The notes under the pieces: model-generated
Databases searched by the model: none
Seen by the model: the letters and a program-made list of their open reading frames with translations, nothing else
Told to the model about the DNA's origin: nothing
Program-made: the position numbers and the translations under genes
Shown here: piece by piece, positions 17,391 through 27,212 of the stretch
Numbering within the stretch: the stretch's first letter is position 1
Layout of the letters: every line of letters begins with the position of its first letter
Origin: an uncultured Clostridium sp.
GTDB taxonomy: Bacteria > Bacillota > Clostridia > TANB77 > CAG-508
DNA: 43,750 bases
Assembly: GCA_900555075.1 (NCBI GenBank)
Contig: USJO01000007.1
Span: forward strand, 1 to 43,750
Direction of reading: 5' to 3'

Positions 17391-17739
17391 CACCTCTTTC
17401 TATAAATTTTTTTAGAACCTTTTTAGCTCTTTCAAGTTCGCTTTTGGAAGTCTTTTGCGTTTTTTTCATAAAAATTGTTAATAGCACTATTTTATTATTT
17501 CTTACAAAAGCAAAAAGTATTCTATCTCTTAGTGGTCTTAATTCCCATATATCTTCTTGTAAGTGCTTTATATATGTATCTCCTAAATTAGTACCATATT
17601 TTGAAAGCATATTAATATATGATATTATTTTGTTTGCCTTTATCCTACTGTTTTTATCCTTTCTACTTTGCAACTCTTCCAAATATTCTTTAATTTCACA
17701 TTTTTCTCTTTCGTCCTTATAGAAAACAATTTTATACAT
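17377..17739 (-). CDS. RelE/HigB-like toxin (phage Gp49-like family)
   Basis: A 120-residue basic protein with the family core: KEYLEELQ near the N terminus, YIKHLQEDIWELRPLRDRIL in the middle, then FAFVRNNKIVLLTIFMKKTQ and KTSKSELERAKKVLKKFIE at the end. These features match the Gp49-like/HigB mRNA interferases that cut mRNA at the ribosome. Start at 17739 with GAAGGAGC upstream. Paired with the overlapping HTH antitoxin; both are probably autoregulated. Confidence 0.85.
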   Translation of the reverse strand: MYKIVFYKDEREKCEIKEYLEELQSRKDKNSRIKANKIISYINMLSKYGTNLGDTYIKHLQEDIWELRPLRDRILFAFVRNNKIVLLTIFMKKTQKTSKSELERAKKVLKKFIERGDESE

Positions 17740-17927
17740 GTTGCTCCTTCTATATTGTATTTATATGATAACATATTAGTTATCAAAAATCAATATTGTT
17801 TTTAATTTTTTTGAAAATATTAAGATTTTAATTTTAAAAGAATTAAACTTTTAGATTTAAATTAGATATATTATACATTTGTAAAAGTTCAAAGTCAATC
17901 GTTTTTACAAATTTTGCCATTTTTAAT

Positions 17928-17967
17928 AAAAAATCAAAAGACTTGCCTTCCATAAAGCAAATCTTTT
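17928..17967 (-). terminator. Terminator after pgsA
   Basis: AAAAGACTTGC (17936-17946) pairs with GCAAATCTTTT (17957-17967) with one mismatch, and the minus strand continues into GATTTTTTATT. The rest of the gap 17740-17935 holds only AT-rich sequence, presumably the toxin-antitoxin promoter. Confidence 0.65.
17953..17966. repeat. 14-bp direct repeat, right copy
   Basis: TAAAGCAAATCTTT, identical to 17079-17092, spaced 874 bases apart around the toxin-antitoxin module. Confidence 0.7.
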
Positions 17968-17972
17968 TGATT

Positions 17973-18542
17973 TTATTTTTCATTATTTTTCTTTAAATAA
18001 CCTTGTACATAAAAAGCCTTCATATACAAGATAAGTGATGCTATTGTGGTTATTACTGCTAAGTAATATATTATTTTGTCTGCTAATCCTATAGTTTTTA
18101 TTAAATTACTTTGAGTTTCTCCTATCTGTTCTAAGAATAATGATATTACCATTGCTATATAAAATAGTACTGTTGCAAGTTTTCCATACCATTTGCTTGA
18201 TACAACTAGTTCTTTTCCATATAGAAAGGAAGCCCCCGATACCATACAGAATTCTTTTAATACTACTATTGCTAATATCCATATTGGAATTACTCCTTTT
18301 ATGAAAAGAGTAGTTAATAAGCTTATTTGTGTTGCTTTATCTGCTAATGGGTCCATTAATTTTCCAAAGTCTGTTATTAAGTTATATTTTCTAGCAATTG
18401 TTCCATCTAAAATATCGGTAAGTCCTGATATTGTAAGAACAATTATTGCTATAATATATTGTCCTTGAGCACATGCTATTATTATAATTGGTATAAGTAA
18501 AAATCTTAATATTGTTAAGGCATTTGGTACGTATTTAAGCAT
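17973..18542 (-). CDS. pgsA: CDP-diacylglycerol-glycerol-3-phosphate 3-phosphatidyltransferase
   Basis: Membrane enzyme making phosphatidylglycerophosphate, the precursor of phosphatidylglycerol. The CDP-alcohol phosphotransferase motif is complete: DILDGTIARKYN then LITDFGKLMDPLADK, matching D-G-x2-A-R-x8-G-x3-D-x3-D. Four to six hydrophobic helices; 189 residues as usual. AAGGAGG precedes the ATG at 18542, and it begins only 9 bases after the clpE stop, so the two are cotranscribed. Confidence 0.93.
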   Translation of the reverse strand: MLKYVPNALTILRFLLIPIIIIACAQGQYIIAIIVLTISGLTDILDGTIARKYNLITDFGKLMDPLADKATQISLLTTLFIKGVIPIWILAIVVLKEFCMVSGASFLYGKELVVSSKWYGKLATVLFYIAMVISLFLEQIGETQSNLIKTIGLADKIIYYLAVITTIASLILYMKAFYVQGYLKKNNEK

Positions 18543-18551
18543 ATTTCCTCC

Positions 18552-20825
18552 TTATTTTGAGATAAATTTAAGTTTATCATCTTCTAGTGAAACTTCCACA
18601 GTTTGGTATTGTTCTATTTCTCCTTTTAATATCATTTCAGATATTTCATCTTCTATATACTTTTGAATTGCTCTTCTTAATGGTCTTGCTCCATATTTTA
18701 GGTCTGTTCCTTTTTCTAGTATATATTTTTTTGCTTCTTCTGATACTTCTAATTTGATATTTTTATTATCTAATGCATTTTGAGTGTTTTTTAATAATAA
18801 ATCTACAATTTGAAGTAATTGTTCTTTTGTTAAACTATCAAAGCTTATTATTTCATCTACTCTATTTAAGAATTCTGGTCTAAATATCTCCTTTAATGCA
18901 CTTTCTATCTTATTCTTATCTAAAGAACTCTTACCAAATCCTATTGAATTGGTGTTTAAATTAGAACCTGCATTTGATGTCATTATTATTATCGTGTTTT
19001 CAAAACTTACTGTGTTTCCTTGTGAATCTGTAAGTTTTCCGTCGTCTAATATTTGAAGTAATATATTAAATACATCTTGATGTGCTTTTTCAATTTCATC
19101 TAATAGAATTATTGAATATGGTTTTCTTTTTACTCTTTCTGTTAGCTGACCTGCATCATCATATCCTACATATCCAGGAGGTGAGCCTATAAGCTTTGCA
19201 GTTGAATGACTTTCCATATATTCAGACATATCAATTCTTATTATCGCATCTTCACTTCCAAACATTTCATAAGCAATAGTTTTTGCAAGTTCTGTTTTTC
19301 CTACGCCCGTTGGTCCTACAAATATAAATGATGGTGGCCTTTTTGAACTTTGTAGTCCTGCTCTATTCCTTCTAATTGCCTTTGCTACTGCCTTTACAGC
19401 TTCATCTTGACCTATTATTCTGTTATGTAGGTTTGATTCTAGATTTAGCAATTTCTCTGTTTCTGCTTCAGTTATTTTCTTTACGGGTATTTTGGTTGTG
19501 TGTTCTATTACCTCTGCAACATCTTGAACTGTAAGTTTTTTAACTACTAATTTTGAATTTAATTCGTTTATTCTATCCTTTATATTGCATTCCTCTGTTT
19601 TTAAATCTGCTGCTTTTTGATAATCTTCAATTGAATCTGATTGTACCGCTTCTTCTTTTTCTTCTTCTATTTTTGCAAGTTTGTTTTTTAATATTTCTAG
19701 TTCATATAATTCTTTATTATTTAAATTTATTTTTGCACATGCTTCATCTAATATGTCTATTGCTTTGTCTGGTAAAAATCTATCATGTATGTATTTTTCA
19801 GACATTTTAACTGCTTGTTCTATAACATCATTTGATATTGCAACTTTATGAAAGTCTTCGTAATATTTCTTAATTTCTTTTAAAATCTCAATTGTTGCTT
19901 GGACTGTTGGTTCTTCAACTAAAACTGGTTGTAAACGTCTTTCTAATGCAGTATCCTTTTCAACATATTTTCTATATTCTTTTAGGGTTGTTGTTCCAAT
20001 TAGTTGGACTTCTCCATTTGCTAGTGATGGTTTTAAAATATTTGCTGCATTCATTGAATGTTCCCCATCTCCTGCGCCAATTATATTATGTATCTCATCT
20101 ATAACTAAAATGATATTCTTTGATTGTTTACATTCATCAATAATTGCCTTCATTCTGCCTTCAAATTGACCTCTAAACTGTGTTCCTGCTACAACAGCTG
20201 TCATATCTAGCAAATATACTTCTTTATTTAAAAGTTTCGCTGGAACTTCTTGTCTTGCAATTTTTATTGCTAATCCATTTGCTATTGCGGTTTTTCCAAC
20301 TCCTGGCTCTCCTATTAAACATGGATTATTTTTTAAACGTCTATTTAAAATTTGAATAACTCTTTCAATTTCCATGTTTCTTCCAACAACTTCATCTATT
20401 TCATTTTTTCTCGCTTTTGCTGTTAGATTTGTACCATATACATCTAGAAAACTCTTTTTCTTTTCTTTTTGTTTAGTTTTCACCTTAGTGTTACTTTTTT
20501 GCTCCTTTTCCTTTGAAGTTTCTCCGTTTTTTCCTCCAAACATATTTGAAAAAATTGAACCCAAACTAGCTCCTTCTCCTTCTATATCTTCTAAATTCTC
20601 TGGATTTATATTCTCTGAAACTTCTCCTAGAATTGTTTCAAATTGATTAGACATATCCTCTATTTGTTCTTCTGTTAGTCCTGATTGTTGAACTAAAAAC
20701 TCTAGTGGATTAATTCCTTTCTTTTTAGCACACTCTAAGCAATAGCCCTCCATTGTGCTTTTATCTCCATCTATTTTTTTTGCGAAAATTACAGCCACAT
20801 TTTTATGGCATACTGAACATAACAT
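18552..20825 (-). CDS. clpE: Zinc-finger Clp ATPase (ClpE type)
   Basis: Hsp100 unfoldase partner of ClpP. The N terminus is the ClpE zinc finger, C3-x2-C6 and C29-x2-C32 (MLCSVCHKN, YCLECAKKKG), followed by a flexible linker with a polar, Lys-rich stretch. AAA-1 (GEPGVGKTAIANG, ILVIDEIHN), a UVR-like middle region (YQKAADLKTEECNIKDRINE) and AAA-2 (GPTGVGKTELAKTI, IILLDEIEKAH) follow, ending with GARPLRRAIQKYIEDEI. 757 residues, slightly longer than B. subtilis ClpE. Distinct from the clpC gene at 12540, which lacks the zinc finger. The promoter at 20865-20893 overlaps an inverted repeat that may be an operator. Confidence 0.92.
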   Translation of the reverse strand: MLCSVCHKNVAVIFAKKIDGDKSTMEGYCLECAKKKGINPLEFLVQQSGLTEEQIEDMSNQFETILGEVSENINPENLEDIEGEGASLGSIFSNMFGGKNGETSKEKEQKSNTKVKTKQKEKKKSFLDVYGTNLTAKARKNEIDEVVGRNMEIERVIQILNRRLKNNPCLIGEPGVGKTAIANGLAIKIARQEVPAKLLNKEVYLLDMTAVVAGTQFRGQFEGRMKAIIDECKQSKNIILVIDEIHNIIGAGDGEHSMNAANILKPSLANGEVQLIGTTTLKEYRKYVEKDTALERRLQPVLVEEPTVQATIEILKEIKKYYEDFHKVAISNDVIEQAVKMSEKYIHDRFLPDKAIDILDEACAKINLNNKELYELEILKNKLAKIEEEKEEAVQSDSIEDYQKAADLKTEECNIKDRINELNSKLVVKKLTVQDVAEVIEHTTKIPVKKITEAETEKLLNLESNLHNRIIGQDEAVKAVAKAIRRNRAGLQSSKRPPSFIFVGPTGVGKTELAKTIAYEMFGSEDAIIRIDMSEYMESHSTAKLIGSPPGYVGYDDAGQLTERVKRKPYSIILLDEIEKAHQDVFNILLQILDDGKLTDSQGNTVSFENTIIIMTSNAGSNLNTNSIGFGKSSLDKNKIESALKEIFRPEFLNRVDEIISFDSLTKEQLLQIVDLLLKNTQNALDNKNIKLEVSEEAKKYILEKGTDLKYGARPLRRAIQKYIEDEISEMILKGEIEQYQTVEVSLEDDKLKFISK

Positions 20826-20864
20826 ATATGAAAATCACCTATTCCTTTTTTATCTACTTATAAT

Positions 20865-20893
20865 ATAATACATTAATTTTTACGCATAGTCAA
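20865..20893 (-). promoter_or_regulatory. Promoter of clpE with overlapping inverted repeat
   Basis: Minus-strand TTGACT (20888-20893), 17-base spacer, TATTAT (20865-20870). An inverted repeat CAAGAGA/TCTCTTG (20891-20897, 20910-20916) overlaps the -35 box and could be a repressor site; it does not match the CtsR consensus that I know. Confidence 0.65.
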
Positions 20894-20929
20894 GAGAAAA
20901 ATGACAAAATCTCTTGCCATATTATGCAT

Positions 20930-20970
20930 ATGATAAAAGTAGATTAAATACCTATGTAAATAATCTACTT
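20930..20970 (-). terminator. Terminator of the gene at 20971
   Basis: Perfect 10-bp arms AAGTAGATTA (20937-20946) and TAATCTACTT (20961-20970) immediately after the stop; the minus strand continues TTTTATCAT, a weak T-run. Confidence 0.6.
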
Positions 20971-21465
20971 CTATCTTGTAACTTTGAAGATTCCGACTAA
21001 CCTCCATGGCCAATAGTTATATTCATTTTTTAATGAAGTGCCTATGTCTCGTGGGAGTTGCCACCGGAATTTCTCACTCCATCTGCCATCTTCAAACCTT
21101 GTAAAGTGAAAATCATGAATTTTATTATCTGCATAAACTTTAACAAATAATGCAATTTTGTATTGATTTTCACTAATTACTTCTTCTTCAGAAGATCTTT
21201 CAATCGTTAAATCGATTTCTCTGAAATCTTCATATAACAATTTAATAATTTCTCCTGTTGAAAAGTATGGTTCTTCAAGTGGCTTTCTTCCTGATATTGC
21301 TCCTACTCTGTAAAGGTTTAAACAACTTACCGTGCTTCCCATTGCATAAGAGTAACAATTTGTCGTGTTTCTTACTAATGTTGTATCGTACCGAGTTTTA
21401 TCAAGCTTTTGATGTGTGGTTTCTCGTATTCTGTCTAGCAACAGAACATCGTTAGTTGATGTCAC
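20971..21465 (-). CDS. Unrecognised protein with NCYSYA motif; two in-frame CGG triplets
   Basis: 164 residues from a GTG start (AAAGGAG eight bases upstream). I do not recognise the family with confidence. NCYSYAMG near residue 37, followed later by HDFHFTRFEDGRWSEKFRWQ, recalls small Cys/His proteins with NCYAYA and H-W-S-x-K motifs, possibly a peptidase-like fold. No signal peptide. Codon use is unlike the neighbours: CGG twice (21391-21393 and 21064-21066), plus CGA, AGG and several ACG/ACC codons. It is the only gene in the window where CGG occurs as a triplet without disrupting the frame; reading the first one as a quadruplet would hit TAG four codons later. This suggests recent acquisition from a host with the standard code. 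Confidence 0.7.
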   Translation of the reverse strand: MTSTNDVLLLDRIRETTHQKLDKTRYDTTLVRNTTNCYSYAMGSTVSCLNLYRVGAISGRKPLEEPYFSTGEIIKLLYEDFREIDLTIERSSEEEVISENQYKIALFVKVYADNKIHDFHFTRFEDGRWSEKFRWQLPRDIGTSLKNEYNYWPWRLVGIFKVTR

Positions 21466-21531
21466 TCTAACATCTCCTTTGCAAAAGTTTATATGTTTAA
21501 TTATACCATACTTATGTTAACTTTGCAAATT

Positions 21532-23806
21532 TTAATTGCTTTCTATTCTTATTGTTTTGCTCGAATATGCAGTTATAATTAGCATTATTACAAGCATTAT
21601 TGCTAAGTATATTCCTATACTTCCAAATGGTACTAGGATTTTGTTTAATGTTATTACGTTTTCCATGTGTTTTATAATACCCCATATTATAGGTACTGAT
21701 ATTATAGCTGAAATAATTGTTGCTTTTATAAACATAACAACTGTTTCATACACTAGAATTTTTCTAATGTCTTTCTTGGTTGCACCTACTCTATGTAAAA
21801 TTTTAAAATCTTCTTTTCTTTCGCATAAACTAGCATTCATTATATTTATTGTACTTGCAATGCCTATTGTTATTATTGCTATCATAATGGTTCTTAACAA
21901 TAGTTCTACTATGTTTATATAGATTAACTTTTCTTGGTTTTCCAAAGTATAATAATCTACCCATATTTTATCTTCTCTACTTTTATTAACTTCATCTATA
22001 TAGTTTTTAAATTCAATTACGTTATCACATTTAATTTTTACGTTTAAAGTAGTTTCATTGTAGAACCAAAAATTTCTTTTGGATATATCTTCGCTTGTTT
22101 CATTTATATATTTATCCAATCTTTCAAATGTTTCAAAATTCATGAATAATGTAGGTATGTTATCATTTTTTACTTCCTTAAATCCATCTACAATTTTATC
22201 TGTTAAAATATATTTTCCATTTAAAATACTTTCATCAATGATATTGTAATCTGTAATAAAATCTGCTAATACTATTACGTCCACCAGTTTCAATTTTAAA
22301 TTACTATTTTCTTTAAATGCTGAAACATATTCATATTTATTTTCGTTTTCTTCTCGTGTAGAAATATTTATTGTGTTATAAATTATAAAATCACCGTATT
22401 TACCATTTACTTCTTTTATATATTTACTATATTCAGTATCTTCTAAAGCAATAATACGTATCCTAACGCTTTTTGTATTATCAATGTTTTTAGAACAAAA
22501 AGTATTTTCTAAAACCGCATCTGTTGGTTCAACCAAAAAATCTTCATTCCATAGTATATGATATTTAATGATTTCTAATTTTTTATTGTATTTTTTCTCA
22601 TATTCTTTTAATATTGTTTCATAATCTTTATAGGTAGCCCAAAAACCTGCGTCGACATCATATTCTGTAGCAATATCTGCTGTTTCTTTTTCATACTTAA
22701 GGTATGTACTCATTGCTATAAATGATGTTATTGATATTATAAGAAGTAACGTAATTAACCTATATTTACTTTTATTTCTTTTTATATTTTTTATTGCAAC
22801 TTTGCCTTCAATTGGTAATATCTTTTCTAGAATAGAGTTTTTACCTTTGTATTTTATTTGCTTATTATTTCTTATTCCTTGAATTACAGAAGTTGAGCTT
22901 GCCTTTATACTTGGAATTAGAACTGATAGATAAATGTTTATAGCAATTAGCAAAATTGCAAGTACCATATATTTCACAGTAATTGTAAGTTTAAAGTAAT
23001 ATCCTGCACTATTTAATATACTATTTACACCACATAAAATACTGTTTGCAATAAATATTGCAAGTATAAAACCTATTATTATACCAATAATTCCCATAAA
23101 AATTGCTTCTGTAAAAATCATTTTTAGTACTTGTCCTTCTGTTCCGCCCCACACTGTTTAATACTGCATATTCTCTTTTTCTCTCATTAATTGTTATCAA
23201 AAATGCATTATATAAAATAATTATGAAAAAAATAGAAAATGCTCCTATTGTTACAATTATCATAATGTTAATTATATAGGAATAGTTTAATCTCATTTTG
23301 CAATCTGCAAAACCATCATTATTTATATTAGGTTCAACATCTATAAAACCATTTGCAGTAAGCAATTGTTTATTAAAGCCACAAAATTGTTTAATAAATT
23401 TTGCTTCATTTTCCGATAAGTTTAAGCCTGAAATTATATAATTAGAATACTTACACACATTTTTTATATTATCATATTTCAAATATACTTTTATATTACC
23501 TGTTGGTACATATGATGAATCTACCATTTCCATTGGTGAACCTTCACTTTTTTGTATGTATATTTTATCTATATACGGTTTACTCTTTACTATGTTAAAA
23601 CGTTCAGGAGATAAGCTATTTAAAATAAAATGATAGTCATTATACTCAGTATTGAAACTTTCAGAAACTCCGTTTCTTATACTAGATATTAACATTATTG
23701 TTGTTAAAATAAGCGTTGAACATAATATTAATGAAATGCATGTGAATATTGTTCTTTTTTGGTTTTTTCTCATATTCTTAAATGCAAGTTTTGTTTCGAT
23801 TTTCAT
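21532..23806 (-). CDS. FtsX-type ABC transporter permease, one CGGA quadruplet
   Basis: A 757-residue permease with two FtsX-like membrane blocks: an N-terminal helix (ISLILCSTLILTTIMLI), an extracellular domain, a three-helix block around residues 180-300, a second large extracellular domain and a final three-helix block (ATIISAIISVPIIWG). Arrangement as in MacB/BceB-like exporters of peptides or antibiotics. In triplets the frame breaks at CGG (23146) after INERKREYAVLNSVG. Reading CGGA (23143-23146) as Gly 221 gives NSVGGTEGQVLKMIFTEA, as expected for the conserved FtsX motif. AGGAGAG precedes the ATG. No ABC ATPase gene is adjacent, which is unusual for this family. Confidence 0.88.
23143..23146 (-). 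other. CGGA quadruplet (Gly 221) in FtsX permease
   Basis: Minus strand: AGT GTG GGG CGGA ACA GAA GGA. Codons line up exactly on both sides: 220 before, and 537 after including the stop. A GGGG run is adjacent, so this one site alone could also be explained by a homopolymer insertion; the other sites cannot all be. Confidence 0.75.
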
Positions 23807-23827
23807 ACTTTCTCTCCTTTTTTATTT

Positions 23828-23865
23828 TATAAAAAAATGGGAGCCTTGCTGTCTGCTTAGCTCCC
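23828..23865 (-). terminator. Terminator after the P-type ATPase
   Basis: GGGAGC (23839-23844) pairs with GCTCCC (23860-23865); the minus strand continues ATTTTTTTAT. It separates the ATPase gene from the FtsX permease. Confidence 0.7.
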
Positions 23866-23915
23866 TCGAAGATATTTAAATTTTTATCATATATTGAAAA
23901 TCTTGTCAATACCCT

Positions 23916-26622
23916 TTACTCTTTTCCATTTATTTTTAATAGTTTGAATAATTCAACTATTACTATTGGTGAGAATACTAGTAATATTATTTCAAAGATG
24001 TGCTCTTTTGGTAATAATGTTATACCAAAAATTTCTCTTAGGTGTGATGTGAATAGTATTATAAACATTAATGATGCTGATACTATTTGAGCTAGTATTA
24101 GTTTTCCATTGTTGAATGGGTTTGATTTGAATATTGATTTATGGTTATTTCTTATATTAAATATGTGTACTAGTTCTGATAATGCAAGCACATAGAATGC
24201 CATTGTTTGACCTATTATAACTTTTTCTTCTGGTGTTCTATTTGGTGTACTTAAACCTAGTACAAATGCTGCAAGTGTTATAAGCCCTATCATTATGCCT
24301 TGGTAAATTACTCTCCATGTCATTCCTTTTGTAAATACTCCGTCCTTTATGTTTTAATGGTTTTCTTTCCATTACATCAGCTTCTGCTGGGTCTACTGCT
24401 AATGCTAAAGCTGGTAGTGAATCTGTTACTAAGTTTATCCATAATAAATGAATTGGTAATAATGTTTGTATTAGGTTAATATCTATTCCAAATTTGCTTG
24501 ATAACCATGGTGTTATTAGTATTGCTACAAATAATGTTACTATTTCTCCTATATTGCTTGATAGTAAGAACTGTATTGCTTTTAAAATATTATCATAGAT
24601 ACGGCGTCCCTCTTCTACTGCCGTTACTACTGTTGCAAAGTTATCGTCTGTTAGAATTACATCTGCTGCTTCTTTTGCTACGTCTGTTCCAACAACACCC
24701 ATTGCACAACCTATATCTGCAATTTTTAGTGATGGTGCATCATTTACTCCATCTCCTGTCATGGCAACTATTTCGCCATTTGCTTGCCATGCTTTTACTA
24801 TTCTTACTTTATGCTCTGGTGATACTCTTGCATAAACTGAATATTTACGTACATTTTTCTCTAGCTCTTCTTGGCTCATTTCTTCAAGTTCTAATCCTGT
24901 TATTGCTTCATCCTCATTTTCCAATATTCCTAATGTTTTAGCAATTGCTATTGCTGTTACTTTGTGATCTCCTGTAATCATTACTGTTTTTATTCCTGCT
25001 TTTTTACATTTTGCAACTGCATCTTTTACTTCTAGTCTTGGTGGGTCTATCATACCTACCATTCCTATATAAATTAAGTCTGATTCCATTGAATTCATTT
25101 CTTCATTTGTAGGTTTATGGTCTAGCTCTTTGTATGCCATTGCAAGAACTCTTAATGCCGAACTTGCCATTTCATTATTTACTTTTCTAATTTGCTCTTT
25201 AAAACCACTTAAATCTTCTTTTATCTCTCCATTTAGAAGATATCTTGTACATCTTGCTAGAAGCTCATCTACACCACCTTTTGTGTATACAATATATTTA
25301 CCATTATCAAGATGAACTGTTGTCATTAATTTTCTGTCTGAATCAAATGGAATTTCCTTTACTCGAGGATATTGACCATATATTTTTCCTTCATAATCTA
25401 ATTTAAAACCTAAGTCTACAAGTGCTGTTTCTGTTGGATCTCCTGTAAGTTTATTATTTTCTGATATTTTTGTATCATTACATAACATACTTGCATATAT
25501 TAATTTATTTAAATCTTCATCTGCTAAATCTCTTTTGAAGTCTTTAACATTATGAATTTTGTTATTATAGAAGATTTTTTCTACTGTCATCTTGTTTTGT
25601 GTTAAAGTTCCTGTTTTATCTGAACATATAACTGTTGCACTTCCTAATGTTTCTACTGCTGGAAGTTTTTTAACAATGGCATTTTTCTTTACCATTCTTT
25701 GAACACCTATTGCTAAAACTATTGTTGATACAGCTGGTAGACCTTCTGGTATTGCTGCAACTGCTAAACTCACTGCTGTTAAAAACATTTCTATAACATC
25801 TTTTCCATATAAAAGACCTATTCCAAATATTACAAAACAAATTATCAATGCAAGTATTCCTAGCGTTTTGCCTAGTTTATTTAGTTTCACCTGAAGAGGT
25901 GTTTCTCCTTCTTCTGCTGAATTTATAATGTCTGCTATTTTACCTACTTCTGTATTCATACCTGTATCAACTACTATGGCCTTGCCCCTACCATATGTAA
26001 CTAGGCTTGAAGAGAATAACATATTTATTCTGTCTCCAATACCTATTTTTTCATCTTCTATTTTTTCTGACATCTTTTCTACTGGCACAGATTCTCCTGT
26101 TAAGGCTGCTTCTTGAGATTTTAAATTTATTGCTTCAATTATTCTTAAGTCTGCTGGCACATAATCTCCCGTTTCTAAAATAACAATATCTCCTGGTACT
26201 AGTTCTCTTGATGGAACAACTTCTAATTTTCCATTTCTCATAACTTTTGCAACATGGCTACTTAACTTTTGCAATGCTTCTAGTGATTTTTCAGCTTTAT
26301 TTTCTTGCAAAACTCCTATTATTGCGTTTGCAATAACAACTATTAAAATAATAATAGTATCAGTTATGCCTGAAATTCCTTCTTGTTTAACTCCTACTAT
26401 TCCTGATATTATAGCTGAAATAATAAGTACTATTATCATAAAGTCTTTGAATTGTTCCAAGAACTTTACAAAAGTACTTTTCTTCTTTTTTGTAGCTAAT
26501 TCATTTAGCCCATATTTTTCTTGCCTTTTTTTTACTTCCTCTGTTGTTAATCCAATTTCTTCATTTGTTTCTAGCTGTCTAACTGTTTCTTCTACAGTTT
26601 TATTAAACCAATTGCTAGTCAT
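23916..26622 (-). CDS. Calcium-type P-type ATPase, one CGGA quadruplet
   Basis: PII-type cation pump, probably a Ca2+ exporter. Cation ATPase N domain (1-70), actuator with LTGESVPVEK, M4 with AAIPEGLPAVSTIVLAIG, phosphorylation site ICSDKTGTLTQNKMT, nucleotide domain with YTKGGVDELL, hinge MTGDGVNDAPSLKIADIGCA, and M5-M6 with LWINLVTDSLPALALAVDP. Triplet reading leaves this frame after KPLKHKG at CGG (24342). Reading CGGA (24339-24342) as Gly 761 restores GVFTKGMTWRVIYQGIMIGL and the last four helices, giving 901 residues, a normal length. Without the shift the pump would lose M7-M10. Flanked by terminators, so monocistronic. Confidence 0.92.
24339..24342 (-). other. CGGA quadruplet (Gly 761) in P-type ATPase
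   Basis: Minus strand: CAT AAA GGA CGGA GTA TTT ACA AAA. 760 whole codons precede it and 141 (including the stop) follow it in the shifted frame. There is no homopolymer at the site. Confidence 0.8.
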
Positions 26623-26699
26623 TTACACATCCCTGCTCCTTTTTTTATATATGGACTTATTTTATAATAAGTATTATAAAAAGTAAAGAGTTTCATCAA

Positions 26700-26757
26700 A
26701 AAAAACAAAAAAGAAACAGATAGGAGTGTAATTTTTTTACTTTTTCCCTATCTGTTT
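26700..26757 (-). terminator. Terminator after the DUF6514-like gene
   Basis: AAACAGATAGG (26714-26724) pairs with CCTATCTGTTT (26747-26757), with an inner GTAA/TTAC; the minus strand continues CTTTTTTG then more T. Confidence 0.75.
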
Positions 26758-26767
26758 TTGACCATTT

Positions 26768-27106
26768 TTAATTCTCTTGAAATTCTGGTCTTTTAAGTAA
26801 GTCCGCTAAAACATCATTGAGAGCAATTGGTGTTACTTTGTAAGTTTTTAATGTTTCTATTATATTCTTTATTTTTCCTTCGTTTGTTGATATTTGTTTA
26901 ATACGGTTTGTTTCTAATTTCACTTTATCTTTTATGTATTCCTTTTTTACAACAGTTATACCGTAAAACGTCTTTGGTTTTAATGTTTTTAGAGAGTGAT
27001 TCTTGTTCCTATAGTACTCTAATACAATCCTATTTTTGTTATTTGATTCTACTAAATCTGCTGTATCTAATAGAGTAGCACCATAGTAAACTCCTAGGTT
27101 TTTCAC
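26768..27106 (-). CDS. DUF6514-like protein, probably Spo0A-regulated
   Basis: 112 residues from a GTG start with AAAGGGG upstream. No enzyme motif. The pattern FYGITVVKKEYI, then ISTNEGKIKNIIETLKTYKV and TPIALNDVLADLL, fits my memory of the clostridial DUF6514 family (a YGI start and a conserved acidic C-terminal helix); this assignment is moderate. It has a sigma-A promoter with two tandem perfect Spo0A boxes upstream, so it is probably switched at the onset of sporulation or stationary phase. Monocistronic, with its own terminator. Confidence 0.65.
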   Translation of the reverse strand: MKNLGVYYGATLLDTADLVESNNKNRIVLEYYRNKNHSLKTLKPKTFYGITVVKKEYIKDKVKLETNRIKQISTNEGKIKNIIETLKTYKVTPIALNDVLADLLKRPEFQEN

Positions 27107-27154
27107 GATTTTTTCCCCTTTCTTAGTTTAATATAGTAAAAAGACTACATACCT

Positions 27155-27183
27155 ATAATACATCAAACCACTAATAAAATCAA
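27155..27183 (-). promoter_or_regulatory. Sigma-A promoter of the DUF6514-like gene
   Basis: Minus-strand TTGATT (27178-27183), 17-base spacer, TATTAT (27155-27160); the predicted start site is near 27148. Confidence 0.65.
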
Positions 27184-27212
27184 GAAGAATCGTTCGTCCG
27201 GTTTCGAGGTTG

